DNA of 64,000 nucleotides, from contig JBHGXS010000064.1 in the NCBI GenBank assembly GCA_041920565.1, positions 1 through 64,000 on the forward strand. The letters run 5' to 3'. Shown here piece by piece: positions 41,562 through 48,907 of the stretch (positions are counted from its first letter, which is position 1; each line of letters starts with the position of its first letter). The notes under the pieces are model-generated. The model was not told the origin of the DNA. It saw nothing but the letters and a program-made list of their open reading frames with translations, and did no database searches. The position numbers and the translations under genes were made by a program. The DNA is from JAGHKQ01 sp041920565. Lineage in GTDB: Bacteria; Bacillota; Bacilli; Bacillales; Bacillaceae_G.

Positions 41562-41825
41562 ATGGAATACACTCAAGAAATGAAAAACCGTTTACGACGT
41601 ATCGAGGGACAAATTCGCGGTGTGCTTCGCATGCTGGAAGAAGAAAAAGATTGTAAAGAAGTAATTACACAACTGAGTGCATCTCGTTCCGCCATCGATC
41701 GTGCAATCGGTTTAATTGTAGGAACCAATTTAGAACATTGTTTGCGTGAACAAATGGAAAAAGGAGATTATGCCAATCAAGATCTTGTAAAAGAAGCTGT
41801 TCAACTCCTTGTAAAAAGCAGATGA
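41562..41825 (+). CDS. cstR: CstR-type persulfide-sensing repressor (CsoR family)
   Basis: An 87-aa all-helical repressor of the CsoR/RcnR family. It keeps C31 (KDCKEV) and C60 (NLEHC), the pair that forms sulfur bridges in CstR. At the position of the copper-binding His of CsoR (four before the second Cys) it has N56, so copper binding is unlikely. The ending EAVQLLVKS is as in CstR. When sulfide or persulfide reacts with C31/C60 the protein leaves its operators. Operators are seen before at least three genes of this cluster and at 10576. AGGAGGT precedes ATG. Confidence 0.9.
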   Translation: MEYTQEMKNRLRRIEGQIRGVLRMLEEEKDCKEVITQLSASRSAIDRAIGLIVGTNLEHCLREQMEKGDYANQDLVKEAVQLLVKSR

Positions 41826-41863
41826 TCTGTCGATGGAGTTGGCAGATTTTTTTAGAAAGAAAA

Positions 41864-41879
41864 ATACCCCATATAGTAT
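41864..41879 (+). promoter_or_regulatory. CstR-type operator before the rhodanese gene
   Basis: ATACCCCATATAGTAT keeps the left half of the operator and a weaker right half. It lies between cstR and the rhodanese gene, 16 nt before its ATG. Confidence 0.5.
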
Positions 41880-41895
41880 ATAGGAGGAATATAAA

Positions 41896-42201
41896 ATGAA
41901 TCAATTAAACATCATTACACCAAAGGAAGTAGAAAAGCTGCTTAAAGAAGGAAAACAATTAAATATTATTGATGTCAGAGAATTGGAAGAAGTAGAGGAA
42001 GGGATGATTCCAACAGCAAAGCATATTCCGCTGGGAGAACTTCCGGTTCAATATAAGGAGTTAGATGATAAAAAAGATTATATTCTTGTATGCCGTTCCG
42101 GCTCCCGCGGCGCAAGAGCGTGTCAATTTTTAATGCAGCACGGCTTTTCTGTCATGAATATGGACGGCGGCATGCTGAACTGGGAAGCAGAAGTGGAATA
42201 A
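41896..42201 (+). CDS. Single-domain rhodanese (sulfurtransferase)
   Basis: A 101-aa cytoplasmic rhodanese with IIDVRELEEVEEGMIPTAKHIP and the active loop VCRSGSRGARA (catalytic Cys in CRSGSRG). It has no membrane segment, unlike the pair at 10.6-11.4 kb. It should pass sulfane sulfur to TusA-like carriers encoded next to it. AGGAGGAATATAAA precedes ATG. Its stop codon is followed after 12 nt by the interrupted TusA paralogue. Confidence 0.92.
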   Translation: MNQLNIITPKEVEKLLKEGKQLNIIDVRELEEVEEGMIPTAKHIPLGELPVQYKELDDKKDYILVCRSGSRGARACQFLMQHGFSVMNMDGGMLNWEAEVE

Positions 42202-42213
42202 GGAGGAGTAGGA

Positions 42214-42450
42214 ATGAATATAAAAGTTGATTATGTGCTGGACTGCCAAGGGTTATCTTGTCTGATGCCGATTATCCGAACAAAATAGGCGATGGATTCG
42301 TTGCAGCCGGGGCAGGTGATGGAAGTAACATCTTCCGATGCAGGGTTGGCTGCTGATATTGAAAATTGGACGAAAACGATGGGACATCATTATTTAGGGA
42401 TGAAAGAAGAAGGAGCTATTCAGGAGTATTATCTACAAAAATCTGTATAA
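42214..42450 (+). pseudogene. TusA-like sulfur carrier with internal amber codon
   Basis: A 79-codon frame, ATG to TAA, keeps the TusA pattern throughout: DCQGLSCLMPIIRTK, then TAG (42286-42288), then AMDSLQPGQVMEV...SSDAGLAADIENW. The TAG replaces the Lys of TKKAMD, and no frameshift is present. The motif is CLMP rather than CPMP. GGAGGAGTAGG precedes ATG. Either a recent nonsense mutation or rare readthrough. An intact tusA follows at once, so function may be covered. Confidence 0.85.
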
Positions 42451-42467
42451 AAATTTTATATTTTAAA

Positions 42468-42483
42468 ATACCTTAGGGGGTAA
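42468..42483 (+). promoter_or_regulatory. CstR-type operator overlapping the tusA ribosome binding site
   Basis: ATACCTTAGGGGGTAA resembles the operator family (C run, TA core, G run). It includes the AGGGGG that serves as the tusA ribosome binding site, so the match could partly reflect that site. Confidence 0.4.
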
Positions 42484-42488
42484 ATGGA

Positions 42489-42716
42489 ATGAATGTAAAT
42501 CAAATGCTGGATGTAAAAGGATTAGCTTGTCCAATGCCGATTGTGAAAACAAAAAAAGCAATGGATGCTTTAAATGCAGGCGAAGTATTAGAAATTCATG
42601 CAACAGACAAAGGAGCTGTTAACGACATTCCGGCTTGGGCAAAGTCATCAGGGAACGAACTTTTAAAGCAAACAGAAGAAGACGGTGTGTTTAAGTTCTG
42701 GATTCAAAAGGCGTAA
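42489..42716 (+). CDS. tusA: TusA-family sulfur carrier protein
   Basis: A 75-aa protein with the signature LDVKGLACPMPIVKTKKAMD, the Cys of CPMP being the sulfur carrier, and GEVLEIHATDKGAVNDIPAW. TusA-like proteins accept persulfide from rhodaneses or reductases and deliver it onwards. Its place in a CstR-controlled set with rhodaneses and a DsrE-like protein suggests sulfane-sulfur trafficking rather than tRNA thiolation. Confidence 0.93.
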   Translation: MNVNQMLDVKGLACPMPIVKTKKAMDALNAGEVLEIHATDKGAVNDIPAWAKSSGNELLKQTEEDGVFKFWIQKA

Positions 42717-42772
42717 GGGAAAAGGGATATCTGTTTGGTATCCCTTTCCATCTTAAAACAGGGGGAGATAAC

Positions 42773-43249
42773 ATGAATAAGGATAAATCAACAATGATAG
42801 TATTTAGCGGAGATTTGGATAAAGCACTGGCAAGTTTTATTATTGCAACAGGTGCGGCGGCTATGGGAAAGCAGGTTACGATGTTCTTCACATTTTGGGG
42901 ATTGAACGTCTTACGTAAAGATCAATATGTAAAGGTAAAAAAGACATTGATTGAAAAGGTGTTTGAAAAAATGCTGCCCCGCGGACCAGAAAAGTTGGGA
43001 ATTTCCAAAATGAATTTCGGCGGTCTCGGAGCAAAAATGATGAAGCGTGTGATGAAAGAAAAAAATATCGTATCACTGCAAGAATTAATGGAGATGGCAA
43101 AAGAATTGGATATTAAAATGGTTGCTTGTACGATGTCTATGGATGTATTGGGTATTACAAAAGAGGAATTGATTGATGGTGTGGACTTTGCGGGTGTGGC
43201 AACCTATTTGGCAGATGCGGAGGAATCAAATATCAATTTATTCATTTAG
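42773..43249 (+). CDS. DsrE/DsrF/DrsH-like family protein
   Basis: A 158-aa protein with the DsrE-like fold: STMIVFSGDLDKALASFIIATGAAAMGKQVTMFFTFWGLNVLR, then EKLGISKMNFGGLGAKMMK, and near the end the Cys-containing VACTMSMDVLGI. Members occur with TusA, rhodanese and CoA-disulfide reductase in persulfide clusters, where the Cys can carry sulfur. AGGGGGAG precedes ATG. It is the last recognisable sulfur gene of the cluster. No terminator is obvious after it. Confidence 0.9.
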   Translation: MNKDKSTMIVFSGDLDKALASFIIATGAAAMGKQVTMFFTFWGLNVLRKDQYVKVKKTLIEKVFEKMLPRGPEKLGISKMNFGGLGAKMMKRVMKEKNIVSLQELMEMAKELDIKMVACTMSMDVLGITKEELIDGVDFAGVATYLADAEESNINLFI

Positions 43250-43265
43250 TAAAGGGGAGAGGAGG

Positions 43266-43343
43266 ATGCCGCTTCGTTCTTATGGGGGATTAAAAGCAAA
43301 AGTATTATCGTCAAAGTTTAAAACAGGACATGCTATGAACTAG
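43266..43343 (+). other. 25-codon fragment resembling the start of a DUF2278-type gene
   Basis: After GAGAGGAGG comes MPLRSYGGLKAKVLSSK...GHAMN-stop. The opening MPLxSYGxLKxK is like DUF2278 (YukJ-type) proteins, but only about 25 codons exist. Probably a truncated relic rather than a peptide gene. The rest of the gap to 43465 shows nothing else clear. Confidence 0.25.
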
Positions 43344-43465
43344 GATAGGAATTTTTAACATATTTTTTTAGAAAAGCGGAAACCTAATGTTGAAGAGTAA
43401 AAGCTCTGTCACTAGAAAAGCAGCAAGATGCAGAAAAAAATTAAAGTACATAGGAGGTTTCCGCT

Positions 43466-43651
43466 ATGGATGTGAAACGCGTAAAGCAAATTTTAGCTTC
43501 CCCTAGTCAAATTGAGGTACATTATCATGGAGTACCGGTGTGGATTGACAGTTGTGATGAAGCAACTGGTACGGCAAATGTACATGATCTGAAGTCAGCG
43601 AAGAAGGAAACTGTACAAGTGAAGGTTTCTGAGCTGAAAGAGATTTCTTAA
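43466..43651 (+). CDS. sspH: H-type small acid-soluble spore protein
   Basis: A 61-aa protein beginning MDVKRVKQILASPSQIEVHYHGVPVWIDS, which is the SspH pattern (xxRVKQILxSPxxIEVxYxGVPVWI). These minor SASPs are made in the forespore under sigma-G and are found in the spore core. It shows that the host is a spore former. AGGAGGT lies 8 nt before ATG and a terminator follows right after the stop. I could not fix the sigma-G promoter by eye. Confidence 0.93.
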   Translation: MDVKRVKQILASPSQIEVHYHGVPVWIDSCDEATGTANVHDLKSAKKETVQVKVSELKEIS

Positions 43652-43652
43652 G

Positions 43653-43680
43653 CCAGACAATCGTCTGGTTTATTTTTTTG
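43653..43680 (+). terminator. Terminator after sspH
   Basis: Stem CCAGAC / GTCTGG (43653-43658 / 43663-43668) followed by TTTATTTTTTT. Confidence 0.88.
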
Positions 43681-43772
43681 GAAATATGCCTCCTTTTGCA
43701 ATATACACAAAAAGCAGTTCTTTCAAAGCTTCCACATCCCAATGCACTGTCAGTATAAGAATAACAGACAAG

Positions 43773-43797
43773 AAAAAAGCACCCTATAGAAGGGTGC
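43773..43797 (-). terminator. Terminator after the siderophore-binding protein gene
   Basis: Stem GCACCCT / AGGGTGC (43779-43785 / 43791-43797) with a T6 tail on the minus strand. Confidence 0.85.
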
Positions 43798-43834
43798 CGT
43801 AAGAGACTGATTCATATTTAAAATCTTAGGAGAC

Positions 43835-44794
43835 TTACTTCTTCAAGAAACGCTTTTCAATATCATCAAGCATTAGGTTTGCAGCAAGTACACCGCCCGC
43901 AGTATTCCAAATTGTATCGCTGACTTTGTATACTTGCTTGTTCTTGGCTACTTGCAAGTTTTGGAATAATGGATCGTTAATCCATTCCTTTTCTAATTTG
44001 TTTGCCGCGCCGTCTCCAGTATCGTATGTGAAGTAGAACAACACGTCTCCGTCCATAGCTGCAACACGTTCTTTCGTAACGTTTCTTTCAGCAAAATCGT
44101 TTACGTTTTGGGATTCCGGACGTTGGAAGCCAAGCTCATCTAAAATAACACCGGAGAAAGTATCTTTATGATAAATACGTACATCGCCAGCCATGAAACG
44201 TACCATGGAAATTTTTTGATTTAACTTATCGGCAAGCTTTTCTTTTAGGCTTGCTATGCGGTCGTCATATTTTTTTAGAACTTCGTTGCCTTTATCTTCC
44301 ATATTTAATGCTTTTGCATAAAATTTAAAGTTTTCTTTCCAATCGCCTCTCAATGTTTCAGAGAATACAGTCGGAGCAATTGCATTTAACTGCTCGTATA
44401 CTTTTTCTTGGCGCATTTTGTTACCGATAATTAAATCAGGTTTTAAAGCTGCGATTGCCTCTAAGTTAACTTCGCTTTCTGTTCCGACAGGCTTAACGCC
44501 TTTCATTTTATCTTTAATATGGTCATACCATGGGTTGCCTGTCCAAGATTGAACAGCACCAACCGGTTTTACTCCCATTGCAAGTAGCGCTTCTGTACCT
44601 TCATTTGTTAAAATGACTACTTTTTTAGGAGTACCTTTAATTTCGGTTGTCCCCATTGCATGTTGTACAGTATAAGATTCTGTTGCTTTTGCTTCCTTTT
44701 CTTCCTTTTTCGGTTCTTCTTTTGTGCCGCACGCACTTAAAAGAAGAGACAATGAAAACACAAGAACAAGTAAGCTCCATGAAAGCTTCTTCAT
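43835..44794 (-). CDS. Siderophore ABC transporter substrate-binding lipoprotein (YfiY-like)
   Basis: A 319-aa lipoprotein. Signal peptide with lipobox LLSAC (residues about 17-21), a charged linker, then a class III (TroA/BtuF-like) binding fold: KVVILTNEGTEALLAMGVKPVGA, EAIAALKPDLIIGNK, WNTAGGVLAANLMLDDI. It resembles iron-siderophore binders such as B. subtilis YfiY (schizokinen/arthrobactin). ATG 44794 is preceded by GGAGGG; the longer frame to 44872 has none. It is divergent from the permease/ATPase genes, with Fur boxes in the shared region. It delivers ferric siderophore to the transporter outside the membrane. Confidence 0.93.
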   Translation of the reverse strand: MKKLSWSLLVLVFSLSLLLSACGTKEEPKKEEKEAKATESYTVQHAMGTTEIKGTPKKVVILTNEGTEALLAMGVKPVGAVQSWTGNPWYDHIKDKMKGVKPVGTESEVNLEAIAALKPDLIIGNKMRQEKVYEQLNAIAPTVFSETLRGDWKENFKFYAKALNMEDKGNEVLKKYDDRIASLKEKLADKLNQKISMVRFMAGDVRIYHKDTFSGVILDELGFQRPESQNVNDFAERNVTKERVAAMDGDVLFYFTYDTGDGAANKLEKEWINDPLFQNLQVAKNKQVYKVSDTIWNTAGGVLAANLMLDDIEKRFLKK

Positions 44795-44811
44795 GTATGT
44801 AACCCTCCGTT

Positions 44812-44832
44812 TATAATGATAATCATTTTCAC
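44812..44832. promoter_or_regulatory. Fur box of the binding-protein gene
   Basis: ATAATGATAATCATTTTC (about 44813-44830) matches the Fur consensus GATAATGATWATCATTATC closely. It is 20-40 nt upstream of the lipoprotein start, so iron repression is expected. Confidence 0.88.
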
Positions 44833-44885
44833 TTGCAGTTTTGATAATAAATGAGGTTGTACATATTGTCAATAGCTAATTGAAA

Positions 44886-44930
44886 AAAATTATCATTATC
44901 ATTGACACGTCTTATCTTCTATCCTAGACT
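44886..44930 (+). promoter_or_regulatory. Fur-controlled promoter of the permease operon
   Basis: TTGACA (44902-44907) and TAGACT (44925-44930) are 17 nt apart. AATTATCATTATCATTGA (44887-44904) is a second Fur box overlapping the -35. Each divergent unit thus has its own Fur site. Confidence 0.87.
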
Positions 44931-45046
44931 AATCTTGTAAGTACTTTATATCTCTAAAATAGCAGGCAAAATTGCAAGATAAGAAACCGCCCTTCTTATG
45001 AAGGGAAGTTTTACTATATATAGAAGCACAAGAAGGGGAAACTGCA

Positions 45047-46048
45047 ATGGTTTTAAAAACAAAACAAGCAAAGATCGCAGGATTGGTAGTTACTATCATT
45101 CTTGTCCTGTTCAGCATGTGCGCCAGCATCGTTTATGGGTACACAGATACAAGCTGGAAAACAGCTATTGAAGCATTTAAAAATTTTAATGGTTCAAATG
45201 AACATATTATTATTACTACGGTTCGATTGCCGCGTGCTCTCATTGCCGCTGCGGTAGGTGCAAGTCTTGCAGTTGCTGGAGCAATTATGCAAGTGTTAAC
45301 AAAAAACCCGCTTGCATCTCCTGGTATTTTAGGCATCAGCGCAGGTGCTTCATTTTTTATCGTACTAGCAGTCACGATATTTTCTGTTTCTTCATTAAGT
45401 GCATTCACTTGGATTGCTTTTTTTGGAGCAGCAATCGCAGCCATTCTTGTATACGTAAGCGGTTCATTGGGGAGAGAAGGGCTCACGCCCATGAAACTTA
45501 CACTTGCGGGTGTGGCCATGGGAGCTTTGTTTTCTTCCTTTACACAGGGATTGCTTGTTCTCAATGAAACAGCATTGGATCAAGTTTTATTTTGGCTTGC
45601 AGGCTCTGTACAAGGACGAAAGCTGGAAATGTTAGAAGCTGTTCTTCCTTATTTAGGAGTTGGCTGGCTTGGTGCTCTCGTTATGGCTCGCAAAACAAAC
45701 ATCTTAATGATGGGAGACGACGTTTCCCGTGGTCTCGGACAACGTACAGCCGTTGTTAAAGGCATATTGGCTCTTCTTGTCATTCTGTTAGCGGGAGGAG
45801 CAGTGGCAGTCGCAGGCCCAATTGGCTTCATCGGCATTGTGATTCCGCATTTTGCTCGTGCATTCGCCGGTATTGATTATCGATGGGTCATTCCTTATAG
45901 TGCATTGTTTGGTGCTATCTTATTATTGGCAGCAGATATTGCGGCACGTTACATCCTTATGCCCCAGGAAGTACCGGTAGGTGTGATGACTGCACTCATC
46001 GGAACACCGTTCTTTATTTACATTGCCCGTAAGGGAGGGCTGGACTGA
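45047..46048 (+). CDS. Iron-siderophore ABC permease (FecC-like)
   Basis: A 333-aa FecCD-family permease with about nine to ten membrane segments. It shows TTVRLPRALIAAAVGASLAVAGAIMQ, NPLASPGILGISAGA, and the coupling region GPIGFIGIVIPHFARAF, which contacts the ATPase. AGAAGGGG precedes ATG. It forms a heterodimer with the next permease, whose start codon overlaps its stop (TGATG). Likely YfiZ-like. Confidence 0.94.
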   Translation: MVLKTKQAKIAGLVVTIILVLFSMCASIVYGYTDTSWKTAIEAFKNFNGSNEHIIITTVRLPRALIAAAVGASLAVAGAIMQVLTKNPLASPGILGISAGASFFIVLAVTIFSVSSLSAFTWIAFFGAAIAAILVYVSGSLGREGLTPMKLTLAGVAMGALFSSFTQGLLVLNETALDQVLFWLAGSVQGRKLEMLEAVLPYLGVGWLGALVMARKTNILMMGDDVSRGLGQRTAVVKGILALLVILLAGGAVAVAGPIGFIGIVIPHFARAFAGIDYRWVIPYSALFGAILLLAADIAARYILMPQEVPVGVMTALIGTPFFIYIARKGGLD

Positions 46049-47106
46049 TGAAAAAGTATATATCACTCCGCCTTGGAAAAGGATTTATTTCCTTCTTGAT
46101 TGATAAAAAAGCATTGGTTGCGTTTCTTAGTTTACTTGGATTACTTGTTGCATTGTTCTTCGTAAGCGCCGGAATGGGAGAAATGAAAATTTCTCCGATT
46201 GATGTATTTCAAGTGTTAATCGGAAAAGGAAATGAAATGTATGAGCTTGTAGTTACTTCGTTTCGATTGCCGCGCATTATCGTAGCAATCCTTGTCGGCA
46301 TTTCGCTAGCGATGGGAGGAAGCATCTTACAAGGATTGATTCGCAATCCGCTGGCTTCGCCGGAAATTATAGGTGTAACAGGAGGAGCAGGAGTAGCGGT
46401 TGTGTTATTCTTGGCTCTATTTAGCGATAAAAACAATTCATTAACAATCAGTATTCATTGGCTTCCGCTCGGAGCATTTATTGGAGCAACACTTGTTGCT
46501 TCATTAGTATATTTGTTGGCCTGGAAACGGGATGGGGTTGCGCCGATCCGTCTTGTCTTGATTGGAATTGGAGTATCTGCATTAATGCAGGCACTTACGA
46601 CTTTGTTTATGATTTTAGGACCTATTTATCAAGCAAGCCAAGCAAACATTTGGTTAACGGGGACTGTATACGGTTCAAACTGGAAGAACATAGAAGTACT
46701 TGCTCCTTGGACAGCTGTTTTTGTTATGTTAACATTAATTTCCGCAAGAAAATTAAATGTACAAGAGCTTGGAGATGAGCTGGCAATCGGCCTCGGAAGT
46801 GCTGTACAGCGTCATCGGCTGTTGTTGCTTTTACTGAGTACGGCTTTAATTGGCGGAGCAGTCGCATTTGCCGGCGGAATCGGCTTTGTCGGATTAATAG
46901 CTCCTCATATTGCCAGAAGGCTTGTCGGTTCTGCGTTTGGTGCGTTATTGCCTGTAGCAGGGTTGATTGGAGCCATTCTTGTAGTAACAGCAGACTTGAT
47001 TGGCAGAATGATAGCTGCCCCTCTTGAAGTGCCGGCCGGAGTATTCACAGCAGCAATCGGTGCACCGTACTTCATTTACTTATTGTATAAGAGCCGGAAC
47101 GCTTAA
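46048..47106 (+). CDS. Iron-siderophore ABC permease (FecD-like)
   Basis: A 352-aa FecCD-family permease, partner of the preceding one. It has TSFRLPRIIVAILVGISLAMGGSILQG, NPLASPEIIGVTGGA, and GGIGFVGLIAPHIARRLVG (ATPase contact). An N-terminal extension of about 20 basic residues precedes the first membrane segment. It overlaps the upstream gene by 1 nt. Likely YfhA-like. The ATPase gene follows 26 nt later. Confidence 0.94.
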   Translation: MKKYISLRLGKGFISFLIDKKALVAFLSLLGLLVALFFVSAGMGEMKISPIDVFQVLIGKGNEMYELVVTSFRLPRIIVAILVGISLAMGGSILQGLIRNPLASPEIIGVTGGAGVAVVLFLALFSDKNNSLTISIHWLPLGAFIGATLVASLVYLLAWKRDGVAPIRLVLIGIGVSALMQALTTLFMILGPIYQASQANIWLTGTVYGSNWKNIEVLAPWTAVFVMLTLISARKLNVQELGDELAIGLGSAVQRHRLLLLLLSTALIGGAVAFAGGIGFVGLIAPHIARRLVGSAFGALLPVAGLIGAILVVTADLIGRMIAAPLEVPAGVFTAAIGAPYFIYLLYKSRNA

Positions 47107-47132
47107 AAATAAATAAAAAAGGAAGATGCCAA

Positions 47133-47951
47133 GTGGAAGCTTTACAAGCGAAGAATTTAACATTGTCCTATGGAGATTCCATTATTATAGATGATTTAGA
47201 CTTAGAGATTCCCAAGGGGAAAATCACTGTCTTCATTGGGGGAAACGGATGCGGAAAATCAACATTGCTTCGCTCATTTGCCCGTTTGTTAAAACCTTCT
47301 TCAGGATCCATTTTGCTAGAAGGGGAAGCAATCGAAAAGCTGCCGACAAAAGAAGTAGCAAAGCAGCTGGCAATCCTTCCGCAAGGACCGACAGCACCAG
47401 AGGGTTTAACGGTGCTGCAGCTTGTGAAGCAAGGACGTTATCCGTATCAAACTTGGTTAAAGCAATGGTCGGAGCACGATGAAGAAATGGTGCGAAAAGC
47501 ATTGGAGGCAACAGGGATGAAAGACCTTGCAGATCGTCAAGTCGACTCTTTATCGGGTGGACAACGCCAGCGTGCTTGGATTGCAATGACGTTAGCGCAG
47601 GAGACAGACATCATCTTGTTGGATGAGCCGACAACATATTTAGATATGACTCACCAAATCGAAATTTTAGATCTGTTGTTTGAACTGAATGAAAAAGAAG
47701 AGCGTACAATTGTGATGGTGTTGCATGACTTAAACCTAGCTTGCCGTTATGCTCATCATATTGTCGCCATTCGCGATAAGAAGATTTATGCACAAGGAAA
47801 GCCGGAGGATATTATTGATTGCCAATTGGTTCGCGATGTTTTCCGCATGGAGTGCCAAATTACATCAGATCCGCTGTTCGGAACACCTTTGTGTATCCCA
47901 CATGGAAAAGGACGTTGTGTAGCAAAAAAACAAGAAGCATTAGCAAGATAA
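47133..47951 (+). CDS. Iron-siderophore ABC ATPase (YusV/FecE-like)
   Basis: A 272-aa ATPase with Walker A IGGNGCGKSTLLR, Q-loop ILPQGPTAPEG, signature LSGGQRQRAWIAMTL, Walker B IILLDEPTTYLD and H-loop VLHDLN. The TTYLD and PxGRYPYQTWLKQWS features are typical of siderophore importers. The C-terminal tail has three Cys (MECQI, LCIPHG, GRCVA). GTG start after AAGGAAG. Last gene of the Fur-regulated operon. B. subtilis encodes its shared ATPase YusV elsewhere; here it is in the cluster. Confidence 0.95.
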   Translation: MEALQAKNLTLSYGDSIIIDDLDLEIPKGKITVFIGGNGCGKSTLLRSFARLLKPSSGSILLEGEAIEKLPTKEVAKQLAILPQGPTAPEGLTVLQLVKQGRYPYQTWLKQWSEHDEEMVRKALEATGMKDLADRQVDSLSGGQRQRAWIAMTLAQETDIILLDEPTTYLDMTHQIEILDLLFELNEKEERTIVMVLHDLNLACRYAHHIVAIRDKKIYAQGKPEDIIDCQLVRDVFRMECQITSDPLFGTPLCIPHGKGRCVAKKQEALAR

Positions 47952-47983
47952 AGACGATGAACAAAGATTTCATCGTCTTTTTG
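47950..47983 (+). terminator. Terminator of the siderophore operon
   Basis: Perfect stem AAAGACGATGA / TCATCGTCTTT (47950-47960 / 47970-47980) followed by TTG. Confidence 0.9.
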
Positions 47984-48070
47984 TATAGAGCATGGTATAT
48001 CCCATTACAATCCTAGTAAAGAATAGTATAATATTAATGGTTATGTACTACTCTTACAAGGGGATTATTT

Positions 48071-48775
48071 ATGAACAAGTATGAACAAATATACAATGAA
48101 ATCATTGAACAGATAGAACAAGAGCTCTTGAAAGAAGGAGATAAAATTCCGTCTGAAACCGAGCTTATGGAGCAATATGAAGCAAGCCGCGGCACTGTTC
48201 GCAAAGCAGTGGATTTATTGCAAGAACGAGGCTACGTGCAAAAAATTCATGGCAAAGGCGTATTCGTGCTGCGCAAAAAAAATATTGAGTTTCGATTAGG
48301 CGGCATCGTGAGCTTCAAAGAAGAATATGAACGGTTAAATCGTCAAATTATTACGACAGTAGTAGAAATGGAGCAAGTTTCAGCTGACAAAGAATTGGCT
48401 AAACTGTTAAACGTGGAATTAGGTACAAAAATAGATGCCATAAAACGTGTAAGGAACATAGATAGTGAAAATGTCATTTTGGATGTAAACTATTTTGTGT
48501 CCGAGCTAATTCCGGGATTAACAAAAGAAATTGCAGAAGCATCTATTTATGAGTACATAGAAAAAACGCTGGATTTACAAATCAGCTATGCTCACCGCGT
48601 TATTGAAGCGCAGCCTTGTACGGAAGAAGACAAAAAATATTTAGACCTAAACGGGACAGATTATGTGATTGTGGTGAAGAACTTTACACATTTATACAAT
48701 GGTATGCAATTTGAATATACAGAATCGCGCCACCGCCTGGATAAATTTTATTTTTCTGATGTGGCGCGCCGCTAA
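48071..48775 (+). CDS. treR: Trehalose operon repressor (GntR family)
   Basis: A 234-aa GntR/HutC-type regulator. The N-terminal winged helix has DKIPSETELMEQYEASRGTVRKAVDLLQERGYV, and the C-terminal UTRA-type effector domain ends with FEYTESRHRLDKFYF. Trehalose 6-phosphate is the expected inducer from the family. Two operators (48822-48835 and 48846-48859) lie in front of treP just downstream. AGGGGAT precedes ATG. Gene order treR-treP-treA differs from the treP-treA-treR order in B. subtilis. Confidence 0.92.
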   Translation: MNKYEQIYNEIIEQIEQELLKEGDKIPSETELMEQYEASRGTVRKAVDLLQERGYVQKIHGKGVFVLRKKNIEFRLGGIVSFKEEYERLNRQIITTVVEMEQVSADKELAKLLNVELGTKIDAIKRVRNIDSENVILDVNYFVSELIPGLTKEIAEASIYEYIEKTLDLQISYAHRVIEAQPCTEEDKKYLDLNGTDYVIVVKNFTHLYNGMQFEYTESRHRLDKFYFSDVARR

Positions 48776-48805
48776 AATACTCGTCTTTAGGCGAGTATTT
48801 TTATT
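48775..48805 (+). terminator. Terminator after treR
   Basis: Stem AAATACTCG / CGAGTATTT (48775-48783 / 48792-48800) followed by TTATTT, so treP depends on its own promoter. Confidence 0.9.
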
Positions 48806-48821
48806 TGTAACAAATTCACAA

Positions 48822-48885
48822 CTTGTATATACGAGTGTTGACAAACTTATATATACGAGTTATAGTTTATTTGTAAACGTTATCA
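48822..48885 (+). promoter_or_regulatory. treP promoter with two TreR operators and a perfect cre site
   Basis: TTGACA (48838-48843) and TATAGT (48861-48866) are 17 nt apart. Operator CTTGTATATACGAG (48822-48835) lies just upstream of -35 and CTTATATATACGAG (48846-48859) fills the spacer. TTGTAAACGTTATCA (48871-48885) matches the CcpA cre consensus at every position, just downstream of the start site. Confidence 0.92.
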
Positions 48886-48907
48886 CCTGATAAGGGAGGA
48901 ATAGAAA

